Positions 1-8,081 of a DNA stretch of 39,298 nt are shown piece by piece. The position numbers and the translations under genes are program-made. Source of the DNA: Deltaproteobacteria bacterium HGW-Deltaproteobacteria-14 (GTDB lineage Bacteria > Myxococcota_A > UBA9042 > PHBI01); the NCBI GenBank assembly GCA_002841945.1, contig PHBI01000041.1:1-39298 (forward strand), in the 5' to 3' direction. The notes beneath the pieces were generated by a model. That model was given only the letters and a program-made list of their open reading frames with translations, ran no database searches and was not told the DNA's origin. Within the stretch, counting starts at the first letter, position 1. Each line of letters begins with the position of its first letter.

Positions 1-974
1 GCCCGCCGGTCGTCCTCGTCCCGGCCGCGCTCGCCGGCGGCGCGCTGACGCGCCTCCTCGGCCCGCCGCCGCTCCTCCTGGCTCCGCTGCTCGCGCGAGG
101 TCTCGGCGTCGGTCGGGACCGGGCGCCCATCGCGGTCCTGCCCCGCCGCGTGCCCGCCGCCACCGCCGTGTCCGCCGCCGCCCTGGTTGGTCCCCGCCGC
201 GGCGCCGCCGTGTCCGCCGCCGCCGTGACCGGCCGGCCGCCGCCCGCTTCGATCCCGGTCCAGGCCGGTGGTCTCGACGTGGTCGCCCACCCACTCACGC
301 CGCGGCCCCTGGGACCAGCGCGCGCCGCTGCGGTTGTGGCCCCAGCGCTGGATCGGGCGCCCGCGCTCGCCGTGGGCGCGGGCGTCGTTTCGGCTGGTGT
401 ACCAGCGCGCGACGTTCCGGTCGTGCAGGTGCTGGCGATGCACCGCGTGCCAGTGGTCGACGTGGGCCGGGCGCGGGCGCCGCGGGTGGTAGGCCGGCGC
501 CCACGCGACGTAGTCGCCGTCGGCGCGCCAGTCGACCCACGCGGGCCCCCACGTGGTGTCCGGCACCCAGTGCCAGCGGCCGTCGAAGTACCAGCGTCCG
601 TAGTGGCACACCGCCCAGCCGTAGGGGCGGTTCGAGATCCAGGTCCAGCCGTAGCGCGTATAGGACCAGTAGCCGTCCGAGTAAGGCTCCCAGCCGTCGT
701 CGTACGGGGTCCAGACGTAGCCCAGATCGCCGTCGTCGTACCACGAGCCGTACTCCGTGAGCGGCTCGTAGAAGTCGTCGAGTCCGGCGACCGACTCGCC
801 CTCGATGTCGTCGTAGTAGTCGTCCGCGGCGTCGTAGCCGGGGCCGTCGACATAGGTCGGCGCGGGCTCCGCGGGCGCATCCTGATAGTAGCCGTAGGGG
901 TAGCAGCCGGACGCGGCGGCGACGAGCCCGAGCGGGATGGCGAGGCGGGTCAGTGAGACGAGCAGGGGGCGCAT
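1..974 (-). CDS. DUF6600-type Tyr/Trp-rich lipoprotein (partial, 3' end outside window)
   Basis: The frame is open from an ATG at 974 to the window edge (324 codons), so the C-terminus is missing. The N-terminus is a signal peptide ending in a lipobox (AASGC, Cys24), so it should be exported and lipid-anchored. Residues of about 55-150 are packed with Tyr, Trp and Asp in the pattern YGSW..., GYVWTPY, GWEPYSDGYW, GWTWIS, GRWHWVPDTTWGPAWVDW and YVAWAP, which is typical of DUF6600 / YXWV-repeat proteins. A Gly/His-rich linker follows (several GGGGHGG units), then a highly charged Arg/Glu tail. GAGG lies 5 nt before the ATG. It is downstream of map on the same strand with 84 bp between. The family has no firm biochemical role; an envelope or surface role is inferred. 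Confidence 0.8.
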   Translation of the reverse strand, partial: MRPLLVSLTRLAIPLGLVAAASGCYPYGYYQDAPAEPAPTYVDGPGYDAADDYYDDIEGESVAGLDDFYEPLTEYGSWYDDGDLGYVWTPYDDGWEPYSDGYWSYTRYGWTWISNRPYGWAVCHYGRWYFDGRWHWVPDTTWGPAWVDWRADGDYVAWAPAYHPRRPRPAHVDHWHAVHRQHLHDRNVARWYTSRNDARAHGERGRPIQRWGHNRSGARWSQGPRREWVGDHVETTGLDRDRSGRRPAGHGGGGHGGAAAGTNQGGGGHGGGGGHAAGQDRDGRPVPTDAETSREQRSQEERRRAEEARQRAAGERGRDEDDRR

Positions 975-1058
975 GAGGACCTCGAGGTCAGTTCGCGGCG
1001 ACGGGCATTCGACGGGGGCCGACGCCGGGCATTCACCGTCAGGTGGCCTCCCGGCCGC

Positions 1059-1952
1059 TCACGGCGCGGTGGTCAGCACCTCGGCGCCGTCGTTGGTGAC
1101 GAGCACGGTGTGCTCGAACTGCGCGCTGCGCTTGCCGTCGGCGGTCACCACCGTCCAGCCGTCGTCCCACTCGCGCACGGTGAACGTGCCGGCGGTGAGC
1201 ATCGGCTCGATGGTGAAGACCATTCCGGCCTCCATGATGCGGGTCGCGCGCGGGTCGTCGTGGTGTGGGACGTGGAGCTCGGTGTGAAAGGACCGGCCGA
1301 TCCCGTGGCCACCGTAGCGTCGCACGACGTTGAAGCCGTTGCGCGCCGCGTGGGGCTCGATCGCCTGGCCGATGGCGCGGAACGGGCGCCCGGGGCGGAC
1401 CGCGGCGATGCCGAGCTCGAGGCACTCACGGGTCACGGCGATGAGCCTGGCGGAGCCGGGATCGATGACGCCGACCGGGTAGGTCGCGCTGCAGTCCCCG
1501 TGCATCCCGTCGAGGAAGATGGTCACGTCGAGGTTGACGATGTCGCCGTCACCGAGCGCGCGATCGTCGGGGATCCCGTGACAAACGACCTCGTTGACCG
1601 AGGTGCACAGCGACTTCGGGAAGCCGTGGTAGTTGAGCGTGCTCGGGTAGCCCCCGAGGCGGAGGTACTCGGCGTGGGCGGCGCGGTCGATGGCGTCGGT
1701 GGTGACGCCCGCGCGCACCAGCGTCCCGACGTGGCGCAGGACCTGCGCGGCCGCGCGGCAGGCGTGGCGCATGCGCGCGAGCTCCGACGCGCTGAATGGC
1801 CGGCTCGCGTGAAAGCCGCGCGGACGGCCGCGGTCCGCGTAGTCAGGCCGGTGTATCCCCGACGGCACGTCGAGCCGCGGGCTCACCCAGCCCTTGCGCA
1901 CTGGCTCGGTCATCGTGGGCTGGGTCGCGTGGCGTCCGGCGACATCATGCAC
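1059..1952 (-). CDS. map: Methionine aminopeptidase type I (N-terminally extended, MetAP1c-like)
   Basis: Removes the initiator Met from new proteins in the cytosol, using a two-metal site. All five ligands are visible: Asp in NLDVT, Asp in HGDCS, His in GGHGIG, Glu in TIEPML and Glu in QFEHTVL. The catalytic His is in NYHGFP. The 297-aa length exceeds that of plain MetAP1a because about 45 residues (with GWVSPR...VP..IHRPDYA) precede the catalytic domain, resembling the linker of actinobacterial MetAP1c. I chose the GTG at 1952 because GGAGG lies exactly 6 nt before it. An ATG at 1913 (MTEPVRKGW) lacks a good ribosome site, and an upstream GTG at 1976 is also possible. A TTGACC/TACAGC promoter lies upstream. 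Confidence 0.93.
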   Translation of the reverse strand: MHDVAGRHATQPTMTEPVRKGWVSPRLDVPSGIHRPDYADRGRPRGFHASRPFSASELARMRHACRAAAQVLRHVGTLVRAGVTTDAIDRAAHAEYLRLGGYPSTLNYHGFPKSLCTSVNEVVCHGIPDDRALGDGDIVNLDVTIFLDGMHGDCSATYPVGVIDPGSARLIAVTRECLELGIAAVRPGRPFRAIGQAIEPHAARNGFNVVRRYGGHGIGRSFHTELHVPHHDDPRATRIMEAGMVFTIEPMLTAGTFTVREWDDGWTVVTADGKRSAQFEHTVLVTNDGAEVLTTAP

Positions 1953-1997
1953 TCGGATCCTCCGATGAGGCGCCACCGTCGGCGCGCTTCACGCAAA

Positions 1998-2026
1998 GCT
2001 GTACGAGCCCGCCGCGCGCTGGTCAA
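1998..2026 (-). promoter_or_regulatory. Predicted sigma70-type promoter of map
   Basis: On the minus strand, TTGACC (2026-2021) and TACAGC (2003-1998) are separated by 17 nt. The predicted start is near 1991. A perfect 5-bp hairpin (1985-1970) lies in the early transcript. Confidence 0.45.
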
Positions 2027-2087
2027 GCGAACCCCGCGCCCCACCTCGCCCTCCGGGGCGATGACGCGGTCCGCCGGTCACCTCCGC

Positions 2088-2948
2088 CTACGACCCGGTC
2101 GGGGGCGATGGCCGCGCGACGAGCGGCGCCTGGCAGCTCGGGCACCAGTAGGTCATGCGCACCTGGGGCCCCTGCGGGCGGCCGGCGATCGGGGCGCGAC
2201 AGCGCGGGCAGGGGTGACCCGCGCGGCGGTAGACCCAGTGGCGCAGTCCCGGCGGGAGGCGGTGGCCGAACGGCGCGCGCTCGGGGGCGGTGACCCGCGC
2301 GCCGTCGTGGACGTTCGCCGCGAGCAGGGCCGCCGCCCGGGCGTACACGGCGCGTATCACCAGGTCGGGGATCGCGCCGACCGGCGCCCAGGGGTCGACC
2401 CGCTCGAGGAACAGGACCTCGCTCTTGTAGACGTTGCCCACGCCGGCGGCGACGCGCTGGTCGAGGAGCACCTCGGCGACGGCGCGGGCGGCGTTGCGGG
2501 CGACCCGGGCCCGGGCGAGCACGACGTCGAGGTCGAGCCCCGGCCCGAGCAGGTCCGGGCCGAGGTCTGCGATGGCGGGGTCGCGTTCGAGGTCGCCGGG
2601 GTGCTGGTAGAGGACGCACTGCGCCGGCTGGAAGCAGACGAGCACCCAGTCGTCGGTGTGGATGGCGACGTGGGGGGTGTCGCTCGGGCTCTTGCGCCAA
2701 CGCTCCCCGGGGCGATAGCGGTGCCACGAGCCGTTCATCCCCAGGTGGGTGCGCAGGACCCGCGGCGGCGCGCCGGGGGCGCCGAAGGTCACGATGAGGT
2801 GCTTGCCGCGCGCCTTGACCGCGACGCCGCGGGTGCCGGCGGCCATCGGGACGTCGCCGTGGGGCAGCCGGAGGGCGCGGATCGGCACCCCGGCGACGTG
2901 CGGGCGCAGCGCCAGCGCGACCTTGTGGATGGTGTCGCCCTCGGGCAT
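2088..2948 (-). CDS. nei: Fpg/Nei-family DNA glycosylase (endonuclease VIII, Nei2-like)
   Basis: Base-excision repair bifunctional glycosylase/AP lyase that removes oxidised bases. The start at 2948 is fixed by the family's absolutely conserved N-terminus MPEGDTIHK: after Met removal Pro becomes the Schiff-base nucleophile and Glu the catalytic acid. An MPEGDTI start is typical of Nei/Nei2 rather than MutM. Lys49 (ARGKHL) fits the conserved Lys. VGNVYKSEVLF is the helix-two-turn-helix. A C-terminal zinc finger has CPRC and CPSC pairs. The length of 286 aa is normal. It lies upstream of map on the same strand but is separated by 135 bp carrying map's own promoter, so co-transcription is doubtful. 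It diverges from the lipoprotein gene at 3060. Confidence 0.9.
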   Translation of the reverse strand: MPEGDTIHKVALALRPHVAGVPIRALRLPHGDVPMAAGTRGVAVKARGKHLIVTFGAPGAPPRVLRTHLGMNGSWHRYRPGERWRKSPSDTPHVAIHTDDWVLVCFQPAQCVLYQHPGDLERDPAIADLGPDLLGPGLDLDVVLARARVARNAARAVAEVLLDQRVAAGVGNVYKSEVLFLERVDPWAPVGAIPDLVIRAVYARAAALLAANVHDGARVTAPERAPFGHRLPPGLRHWVYRRAGHPCPRCRAPIAGRPQGPQVRMTYWCPSCQAPLVARPSPPTGS

Positions 2949-3002
2949 CACCGGGACGCTAGCACACCGCGCCGCCATACTCGGTCGCGAACCGCTGGGG
3001 GC

Positions 3003-3031
3003 TTGATCCGACCGAGTCAGGGTGGGATTGT
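3003..3031 (+). promoter_or_regulatory. Weak candidate promoter for the Cys-rich lipoprotein gene
   Basis: TTGATC (3003-3008), a 17-nt spacer and GATTGT (3026-3031) lie about 30 bp before the gene. The -10 match is poor. Confidence 0.25.
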
Positions 3032-3059
3032 CGCGCCCCACGAACCTGCAGGAGGCACC

Positions 3060-4214
3060 ATGGTGCGGTCGATCCTCGGTACTGCGTCTCTCGTCGCGCT
3101 GGTTTCATTGGCGGCCTCGGCGTGCGGTGACAGCGGCGGCAGCGGCGGCCCTCCCGCGGCGTCCCAGCTCTACGAGTCGTGGTCGTCGACGTTCTGCGAC
3201 GTGCTGACGAGCTGTCCCGTCGCCGATGAGGACCTGTCCTTCTTCAAGCTGCTGGCTTCGGCCGACGAGGCCGCGTGCCGCAGCTTCGTGGGCCGCCTCT
3301 TCGATCAGCGCCGCCCCGAGGAGAACCTCGAGACGATCATCGCCCAGGGCCGGGTCACCTACCACGGCGACCAGCTCAGCGGCTGCCTGAGCGCCGCGCG
3401 CAGCGCCTGCTCGGTCGAGCTCGACGAGGTCGCGGCGTGCGCCGGCGTCTTCGAGGGGATGGTCGCCACCGACGGCGCCTGCTGGGTCCACGAGGAGTGC
3501 GCCGGCGACGCCTTCTGCGAGCAGTCGGACTCCGACTGCGTCGGCGTCTGCAAGCCGCGGCCCAAGCGCGGCGAGGCCTGCTGGTACGGCGACTGTAGCC
3601 AGACCGAGGGGCCGAGCGACTGCGGCGGCGCCGGGACGTGCGTGCCGCGGGTCACCGTCGAAGGGGGCGCCGTGGGCTCGCCGTGCGGGACCGAGTGGGG
3701 CGACGCGGAGGTCACCGAGCGCCGCTGCGCGGCCGGGCTCGCCTGCGACTACGACTTCGACGCCGACGCCTCCGAGTGCGTCGCTCTCGGGGCCGAGGGC
3801 CAAGCCTGCGGGGGCGACGCCGATCCGCACTGCGGCGCCGGGCTGGCGTGCGCCACGCCGCCGGGCGGCGCCTCCACCTGCAAGAAGGTGGCGATCGCCA
3901 CCAACGTCGGCGCCAGCTGCAACGAGACCGACCCGAGTCAGCCCCTCGTCGGCTGCAACATCTTCAAGCGCCTCGTCTGCGACGGCGGGACCTGCGAGGC
4001 CCTCGGCGACGGCAGCCTCGGCAGCGCCTGCGCGCCGAACGTCGATCTCGACGGCATCTGCGACTACGGCACCCACTGCGACGGCGAGCGCGCCGTGTGC
4101 GCGGCGCCGAAGGCCGACGGCGAGCGCTGCGAGTCGGGGAGCGAGTGCGCCTCCGGCGTCTGCAGCTTCACCAGCGGCGACAGCGGGACCTGCCACCCGC
4201 TCTCCTGCGACTGA
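3060..4214 (+). CDS. Cys-rich predicted lipoprotein
   Basis: A 384-aa protein with signal peptide and lipobox (AASAC, Cys22) followed by a Gly/Ser linker. Residues 35-130 are mostly helical with a few Cys. From about residue 140 the protein is built of short Cys-rich units (EECAGDAFC, DCVGVCKP, GEACWYGDC, CESGSECASGVC), the spacing found in many myxobacterial Dickkopf-like Cys-rich lipoproteins. Cysteines are numerous and mostly paired, so disulfide-bonded modules outside the cytoplasm are expected. The start is supported by AGGAGG 5-10 nt upstream; a much longer upstream extension in the same frame is ruled out because it runs across map and nei. Convergent with epmA, with 10 bp between stops. 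Function unknown. Confidence 0.88.
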   Translation: MVRSILGTASLVALVSLAASACGDSGGSGGPPAASQLYESWSSTFCDVLTSCPVADEDLSFFKLLASADEAACRSFVGRLFDQRRPEENLETIIAQGRVTYHGDQLSGCLSAARSACSVELDEVAACAGVFEGMVATDGACWVHEECAGDAFCEQSDSDCVGVCKPRPKRGEACWYGDCSQTEGPSDCGGAGTCVPRVTVEGGAVGSPCGTEWGDAEVTERRCAAGLACDYDFDADASECVALGAEGQACGGDADPHCGAGLACATPPGGASTCKKVAIATNVGASCNETDPSQPLVGCNIFKRLVCDGGTCEALGDGSLGSACAPNVDLDGICDYGTHCDGERAVCAAPKADGERCESGSECASGVCSFTSGDSGTCHPLSCD

Positions 4215-4224
4215 GCGCGGGAGG

Positions 4225-5358
4225 TCAGAACGCCAGGACGTCGTCGATCGCGGCGGCGTCGGTCAGCAGCATCACGACCCGGTCCATCCCGACGGCGATG
4301 CCGGCCGAGGGGGGCATCCCCTCGGCCAGCGCCGCCAGAAACGCCTCGTCGAGGGGGAACTCGGGGCGGCCCTGGGTTTGGCGCTCGGCGTTCTCAGCCT
4401 CGCAGCGTCGGCGCTGCTCGGCGGCGTCGGTGAGCTCTCCGAAGGCGTTGGCGAGCTCGAGGCCGGCGATGAACAGCTCGAAGCGCTCGGCCACCCGCGG
4501 GTCATGGGGCGCTGGGCGAGCCAGCGACGCCATCGCGATCGGCCACTCGATCAGGAACTCCGGCCGCTCGGCCCCGAGGGTCTGCTCGACCCGGTCGACG
4601 AACGCGACCAGCTGCTGGTCGGGGTCCAGACGCTCGGGCTCGACCAGCCCCGCCCGCTCGCGCAGGGCGTCGTAGAAGCGCACCCGCGGCCACGGCGGCG
4701 TCAGGTCGAGGGTCTGCCCCCGGTACGCGAGGTGATCAGCGCCCGCGAGCGCCCGGAGCCAGCCCTCGCAGTCGTTCATCAGCGCGTCGTAGCTCGCCCA
4801 CGGGCGGTACCACTCGAGCATGGTGAACTCAGGGCGGTGCCTGTGCCCCCGCTCGCCGTCGCGGAACACCCGCGCGAGCTGGAAGATCGGGGGCGCCCCC
4901 GCGACCAGCAGCCGCTTCATGTGCAGCTCGGGTGAGGTGATGAGCCAGCGCGGCTCCGGCTCCGCCCCTGGCCGCGGCGTCAGCGTGGCCCCGACGGGGT
5001 CGAGGTGGACCTCCGTCCCGGGGGACGCCACCAGCAGCGGGGTCTCCACCTCGAGGAACCCGGCGTCGCGAAACCACGCGCGGGTCCGGTCCAGGATCGC
5101 GGCCCGCTTGTGCAGTGCAGCAAAGCGGCCCCCGGCGAACGCCATGGCGTCGGACCCGGGGGTCGGGAACTCACCGGAGGGATGGCGAAAGACGACGTCG
5201 ACGACCGGCGCGCCGCCGCTCGTGGGTCGCACGAGGACGAGGTCGCCGGGGCGACAGCGCCCGACGACGCCCGAGACGCGCTCGATCCGGCCGTCCGCGA
5301 GGAGCGTCAGCTCGCCGGCGATAGCGGCGAGGACGCGTCCCCGCAGGGCGCCGCTCAC
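4225..5358 (-). CDS. epmA: EF-P lysine (beta-lysyl) transferase, EpmA/PoxA family, with N-terminal extension
   Basis: A truncated class II lysyl-tRNA synthetase paralogue that attaches (beta-)lysine to a Lys of elongation factor P. Class II motifs are present: FLEVETPLL (motif 1), RVFRDGE...HRPEFTMLEWY (motif 2) and GIAVGMDRVVML (motif 3). The catalytic part begins near residue 83 (KRAAILDRTR), whereas in E. coli EpmA the same motif starts near residue 18. About 65 extra residues (GRVLAAIAGELTLL...RCRPGDLVLVR) look like short beta strands, possibly a small OB-like domain. The start is GTG at 5358, overlapping the efp stop (GTGA), so the two genes are translationally coupled. No lysine 2,3-aminomutase (epmB) is in the window, so whether lysine or beta-lysine is added cannot be told. 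Confidence 0.9.
   Translation of the reverse strand: MSGALRGRVLAAIAGELTLLADGRIERVSGVVGRCRPGDLVLVRPTSGGAPVVDVVFRHPSGEFPTPGSDAMAFAGGRFAALHKRAAILDRTRAWFRDAGFLEVETPLLVASPGTEVHLDPVGATLTPRPGAEPEPRWLITSPELHMKRLLVAGAPPIFQLARVFRDGERGHRHRPEFTMLEWYRPWASYDALMNDCEGWLRALAGADHLAYRGQTLDLTPPWPRVRFYDALRERAGLVEPERLDPDQQLVAFVDRVEQTLGAERPEFLIEWPIAMASLARPAPHDPRVAERFELFIAGLELANAFGELTDAAEQRRRCEAENAERQTQGRPEFPLDEAFLAALAEGMPPSAGIAVGMDRVVMLLTDAAAIDDVLAF
5104..5128. repeat. Low-GC dyad a in epmA
   Basis: The outer arms CCGCTT (5104-5109) and AAGCGG (5123-5128) enclose TGCA-G-TGCA. On the minus strand it encodes FAALHK with codons TTT GCT GCA, unusual here. Confidence 0.5.
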
Positions 5359-5918
5359 TTGCTGACGCGGCCCTGGTACTCGCCGGTCCGGGTGTCGATC
5401 TTGATGACCGTGTTCTGCTCGACGAAGAGCGGGACCTGGACGGTCGCGCCCGTCGACAGCGTGGCGGTCTTGGTCGCGTTGTTCGCCGTGTCACCCTTCA
5501 CCGCGGGCTCGCAGTAGGTGATCTCGAGCTCGACGAAGTTCGGGACGTCGACGGTGATCGCGCGACCCTCGTAGAAGAGGATGTCGCACGGCATGTTGTC
5601 GACGAGCCACTTGGAGGCGTCCCCCATGGCCGTCGCGCCGACCGGGAACTGCTCGTAGGTCTCGCCGTCCATGAAGAAGAAGTGCTCGCCGTCGATGTAC
5701 ATGAAGTTCGCGGTGCGCGTCTCCACGTCCACCGGCTCGAAGGTCTCACCGGTGCGGAAGTTCCGCTCGATGACCTGGCCGGTGAGCAGGTTCTTCATCT
5801 TGGTGCGGGTGAAGGCGGTGCCCTTGCCCGGCTTCACGAACTGGAACTCGACGACGTTCCAGGGCGCCCCGTCCATCTTGAACTTGAGGCCCTTCTTGAT
5901 GTCGGAAGTCTGGTACAT
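5355..5918 (-). CDS. efp: Elongation factor P
   Basis: Relieves ribosome stalling at polyproline stretches. The 187-aa length and three beta-barrel domains match the family. The modification loop FVKPGKGTAF holds Lys32, equivalent to E. coli Lys34, the substrate of EpmA. The C-terminal domain ends in TRTGEYQGRV, near-identical to the family signature. The ATG at 5918 is set by the conserved N-terminus (MYQTSDIKKGLKF) and by GAGG 8 nt upstream. The stop overlaps the epmA start. The GAGG ribosome site could pair with GCCTC near the predicted transcript start (5-bp stem, 17-nt loop). Confidence 0.97.
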   Translation of the reverse strand: MYQTSDIKKGLKFKMDGAPWNVVEFQFVKPGKGTAFTRTKMKNLLTGQVIERNFRTGETFEPVDVETRTANFMYIDGEHFFFMDGETYEQFPVGATAMGDASKWLVDNMPCDILFYEGRAITVDVPNFVELEITYCEPAVKGDTANNATKTATLSTGATVQVPLFVEQNTVIKIDTRTGEYQGRVSK

Positions 5919-5957
5919 GGTGCTTGCCTCTTGCGTGCCGCTTATTCGAGGCGCGCT

Positions 5958-5985
5958 CTTATCACGAGCGTTTGGTGGACGCCAA
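5958..5985 (-). promoter_or_regulatory. Predicted promoter of efp-epmA
   Basis: On the minus strand, TTGGCG (5985-5980), a 16-nt spacer and GATAAG (5963-5958, four matches to TATAAT). The predicted start is near 5951. The region is shared with the divergent helicase gene. Confidence 0.4.
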
Positions 5986-6006
5986 GCCTGAGTTCCGCTG
6001 GAGCCG

Positions 6007-7947
6007 ATGAGCGACAAAGCGCTGGAAACACTGTCGACCCTGGCGAGCCTCTGGGATCGGGAGCGGCACACGGCCCGCGAGCGTTTCGCGGCCGAGCGGC
6101 AGGCCCTCAGTCCGGCCGAGCGGGTCGCGCGCGGTCTCGCTCTCGCCGATCTCGCGATCGACGAGGCCGAGCCTGCACCAGGCGGCCGCACCCGCCTGTG
6201 GCTGACGAGCCGCAGCGGCGGGCCCATCGACCGCCACCGCGTCAAGGTGGGCGCCGGGGATCCGGCCATCCTGTGCTGGCAGGATCCCACCGAGGACGAG
6301 GCCGTCCACGCCGTCGTCGCGCGCTTTCGGCGCGGGATGGTCGGCGTCGTCATCTCCGGGGACCCGAGCGATCGCCACTGGGCGGGCGGCTTTCGGCTCG
6401 AGCGGGCGGCCCCGGAGGTCACCTTCGACCGCGGCGCAAAAGCGCTCAAGGAGTGGAAGGAAGCGACTGAACGGAGTGATGTCTCGCAATTGCGAGAAGT
6501 GCTCTACGGGGCGGCGCCGATCCGCCTCGTCGAGGTCGAGCCGCTCGAGCTCTGCGACGACCGCCTCGAGGACGCGCAGCGCGCCGCCGTCCATCACGCG
6601 CTGCGCTGCCACCCGGTCGCGTTGATCCACGGCCCGCCGGGGACCGGCAAGACCCGGACCCTGGTCGAGGTCGTGCGGCAGGCGGTCCGCCGCGGCGACC
6701 GCGTCCTCGTGACGGCCGCGAGCAACACCGCGGTCGACAACCTCGCCGAGCGCCTCATCCCGACCGGGCTCGCGGTCGTTCGCCTCGGCCACCCGGCGCG
6801 GGTGCTCGAGAGCGTCGAGGAGTACACCCTCGACGCGCTCGTCGACGCCTCCGAGGCCGCGCGCCTCGCCAAGCGGTGGGTCGTGGAGGCGAACGCGATC
6901 CGCCGCCGGGTGGACGTCCGCTCCGCGCGCGGCGCGCTGTCGCGCGGCGAGCGCTTCGACCAGCTCGCCGAGGTGCGGCGGCTGCTCGGCGACGCGCGCC
7001 ACCACCTGCGGCGCGCCCAGGACGCCATCCTGGCGCGCCACGACGTCGTGTGCGCGACGGTCGCGGGCGCCCGCTCGTCGGCGCTCCTCGGCCTCGAGTT
7101 CGACCTGGTCGTGCTCGACGAGGCGACCCAGGCGCCGGATCCGATGGCGCTCATCGCGCTGTCTCGGGCGCCGCGCGCGGTGATGGCGGGCGATCCGCGG
7201 CAGCTCCCACCGACCATCATCGATCCCCAGGCCGAGCGCGGTGGGCTCGGGGTGACCGCCTTCGAGCGGGTGGCGGCGCGCCTCGGCGACGAGGCGGTCA
7301 GGATGCTCGAGGTCCAGCACCGGATGCACGCCACGCTGATGCGCTTTCCGTCCGACTCGATGTACGAGGGGCGCCTCGTCGCGGCGCCGGCGGTCGCGGC
7401 GCACCGCCTCGAGGAGCTCCCCGGCGTCGCCGCCGATCCCCTGCGCGAGGGCCCTCTCATCTTCGTCGACACCGCGGGGAAGGGCTGGGGCGAGAAGAAG
7501 CAGCGCGACGATCCCTCGACCGAGAACCCCGATCAGGCCGAGCGCGTGGCCCGCGAGGTGGAGCGCCTGCTCGGGCGCGGCGTCAGCGCCGGTGACGTCG
7601 CCGTCATCACCCCCTACGACGCCCAGGTGCGCCGCCTGCGCGATCGGCTCGTCGCGCCCCTCGCGGCGGGGCTCGAGATCGGCTCTGTCGACGGCTTCCA
7701 GGGGCGCGAGAAGGAGGCGATCGTGCTCGACCTCGTGCGCTCGAACGACGCCGGGGAGCTCGGCTTTCTGACCGACGTGAGGCGTATGAACGTCGCCGTG
7801 ACCCGGGCGCGACGGCTGCTGATCGTCGTCGGGGACAGCGCCACGCTCGGCGCCAATCCCTACTACTCCGCGTTCATGACGGCGGCCGAGGCGGTCGGTG
7901 GTTGGCTCAGCGCCTGGGCCGACGACGCGCCAGCGTTCGCGGACTGA
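6007..7947 (+). CDS. Upf1/IGHMBP2-like superfamily 1 helicase
   Basis: A 646-aa ATP-dependent nucleic-acid helicase of the DNA2/Upf1/IGHMBP2 type (SF1B). Residues 1-180 form an N-terminal domain with an OB-like region around 60-135. Helicase motifs follow: Walker A GPPGTGKT (about 209-216), Ia TAASNTAVDNLAERL, Walker B DEATQAPDP (about 371), motif III GDPRQLPPTI, motif IV QHRMH, motif V SVDGFQGREKEAI and motif VI NVAVTRAR. The insertion between motifs Ia and II fits the 1B/1C subdomains of this family. Substrate (RNA or DNA) is not shown by the sequence. A 75-bp patch around 6435-6510 uses AT-ending codons and holds a perfect 16-bp palindrome, unlike the rest of the gene. Confidence 0.9.
   Translation: MSDKALETLSTLASLWDRERHTARERFAAERQALSPAERVARGLALADLAIDEAEPAPGGRTRLWLTSRSGGPIDRHRVKVGAGDPAILCWQDPTEDEAVHAVVARFRRGMVGVVISGDPSDRHWAGGFRLERAAPEVTFDRGAKALKEWKEATERSDVSQLREVLYGAAPIRLVEVEPLELCDDRLEDAQRAAVHHALRCHPVALIHGPPGTGKTRTLVEVVRQAVRRGDRVLVTAASNTAVDNLAERLIPTGLAVVRLGHPARVLESVEEYTLDALVDASEAARLAKRWVVEANAIRRRVDVRSARGALSRGERFDQLAEVRRLLGDARHHLRRAQDAILARHDVVCATVAGARSSALLGLEFDLVVLDEATQAPDPMALIALSRAPRAVMAGDPRQLPPTIIDPQAERGGLGVTAFERVAARLGDEAVRMLEVQHRMHATLMRFPSDSMYEGRLVAAPAVAAHRLEELPGVAADPLREGPLIFVDTAGKGWGEKKQRDDPSTENPDQAERVAREVERLLGRGVSAGDVAVITPYDAQVRRLRDRLVAPLAAGLEIGSVDGFQGREKEAIVLDLVRSNDAGELGFLTDVRRMNVAVTRARRLLIVVGDSATLGANPYYSAFMTAAEAVGGWLSAWADDAPAFAD
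6482..6497. repeat. Perfect 16-bp palindrome inside the helicase gene
   Basis: TCTCGCAATTGCGAGA is fully self-complementary and sits in a short stretch of codons rare for this genome (CAA TTG CGA GAA). Confidence 0.7.
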
Positions 7948-7962
7948 CGGCCTGGTCCGGGG

Positions 7963-7981
7963 TGATTCCTCAAGGGAATCA
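7963..7981 (+). promoter_or_regulatory. 7-bp hairpin after the helicase gene
   Basis: TGATTCC, a 5-nt loop and GGAATCA. It lies 15 bp after the helicase stop and upstream of the next promoter. No T-run follows, so it may be a weak terminator or an operator. Confidence 0.35.
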
Positions 7982-8015
7982 GTCGGGTGGGCTGAAGATG
8001 CCGGCCCGGGTCGGG

Positions 8016-8044
8016 TTGACGGGGTCCAGGATGCGTCGCATAAC
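8016..8044 (+). promoter_or_regulatory. Predicted sigma70 promoter of the IHF/HU gene
   Basis: TTGACG (8016-8021), exactly 17 nt, then CATAAC (8039-8044). The predicted start is near 8051, followed by GGGAGAGGG at 8066-8074 and the ATG at 8082. This is one of the better promoters in the window. Confidence 0.6.
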
Positions 8045-8081
8045 GGAGGTCCTGCGGTGGCTCACGGGAGAGGGGGCGGCG

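Noticed and set aside
1110..3059. Very long open frame upstream of and in frame with the Cys-rich lipoprotein
   Set aside because: It runs antisense to map and nei, both with complete motifs; its sequence is Arg/Ala/Gly-rich noise. Only the part from the ATG at 3060, with a signal peptide and ribosome site, is a gene.
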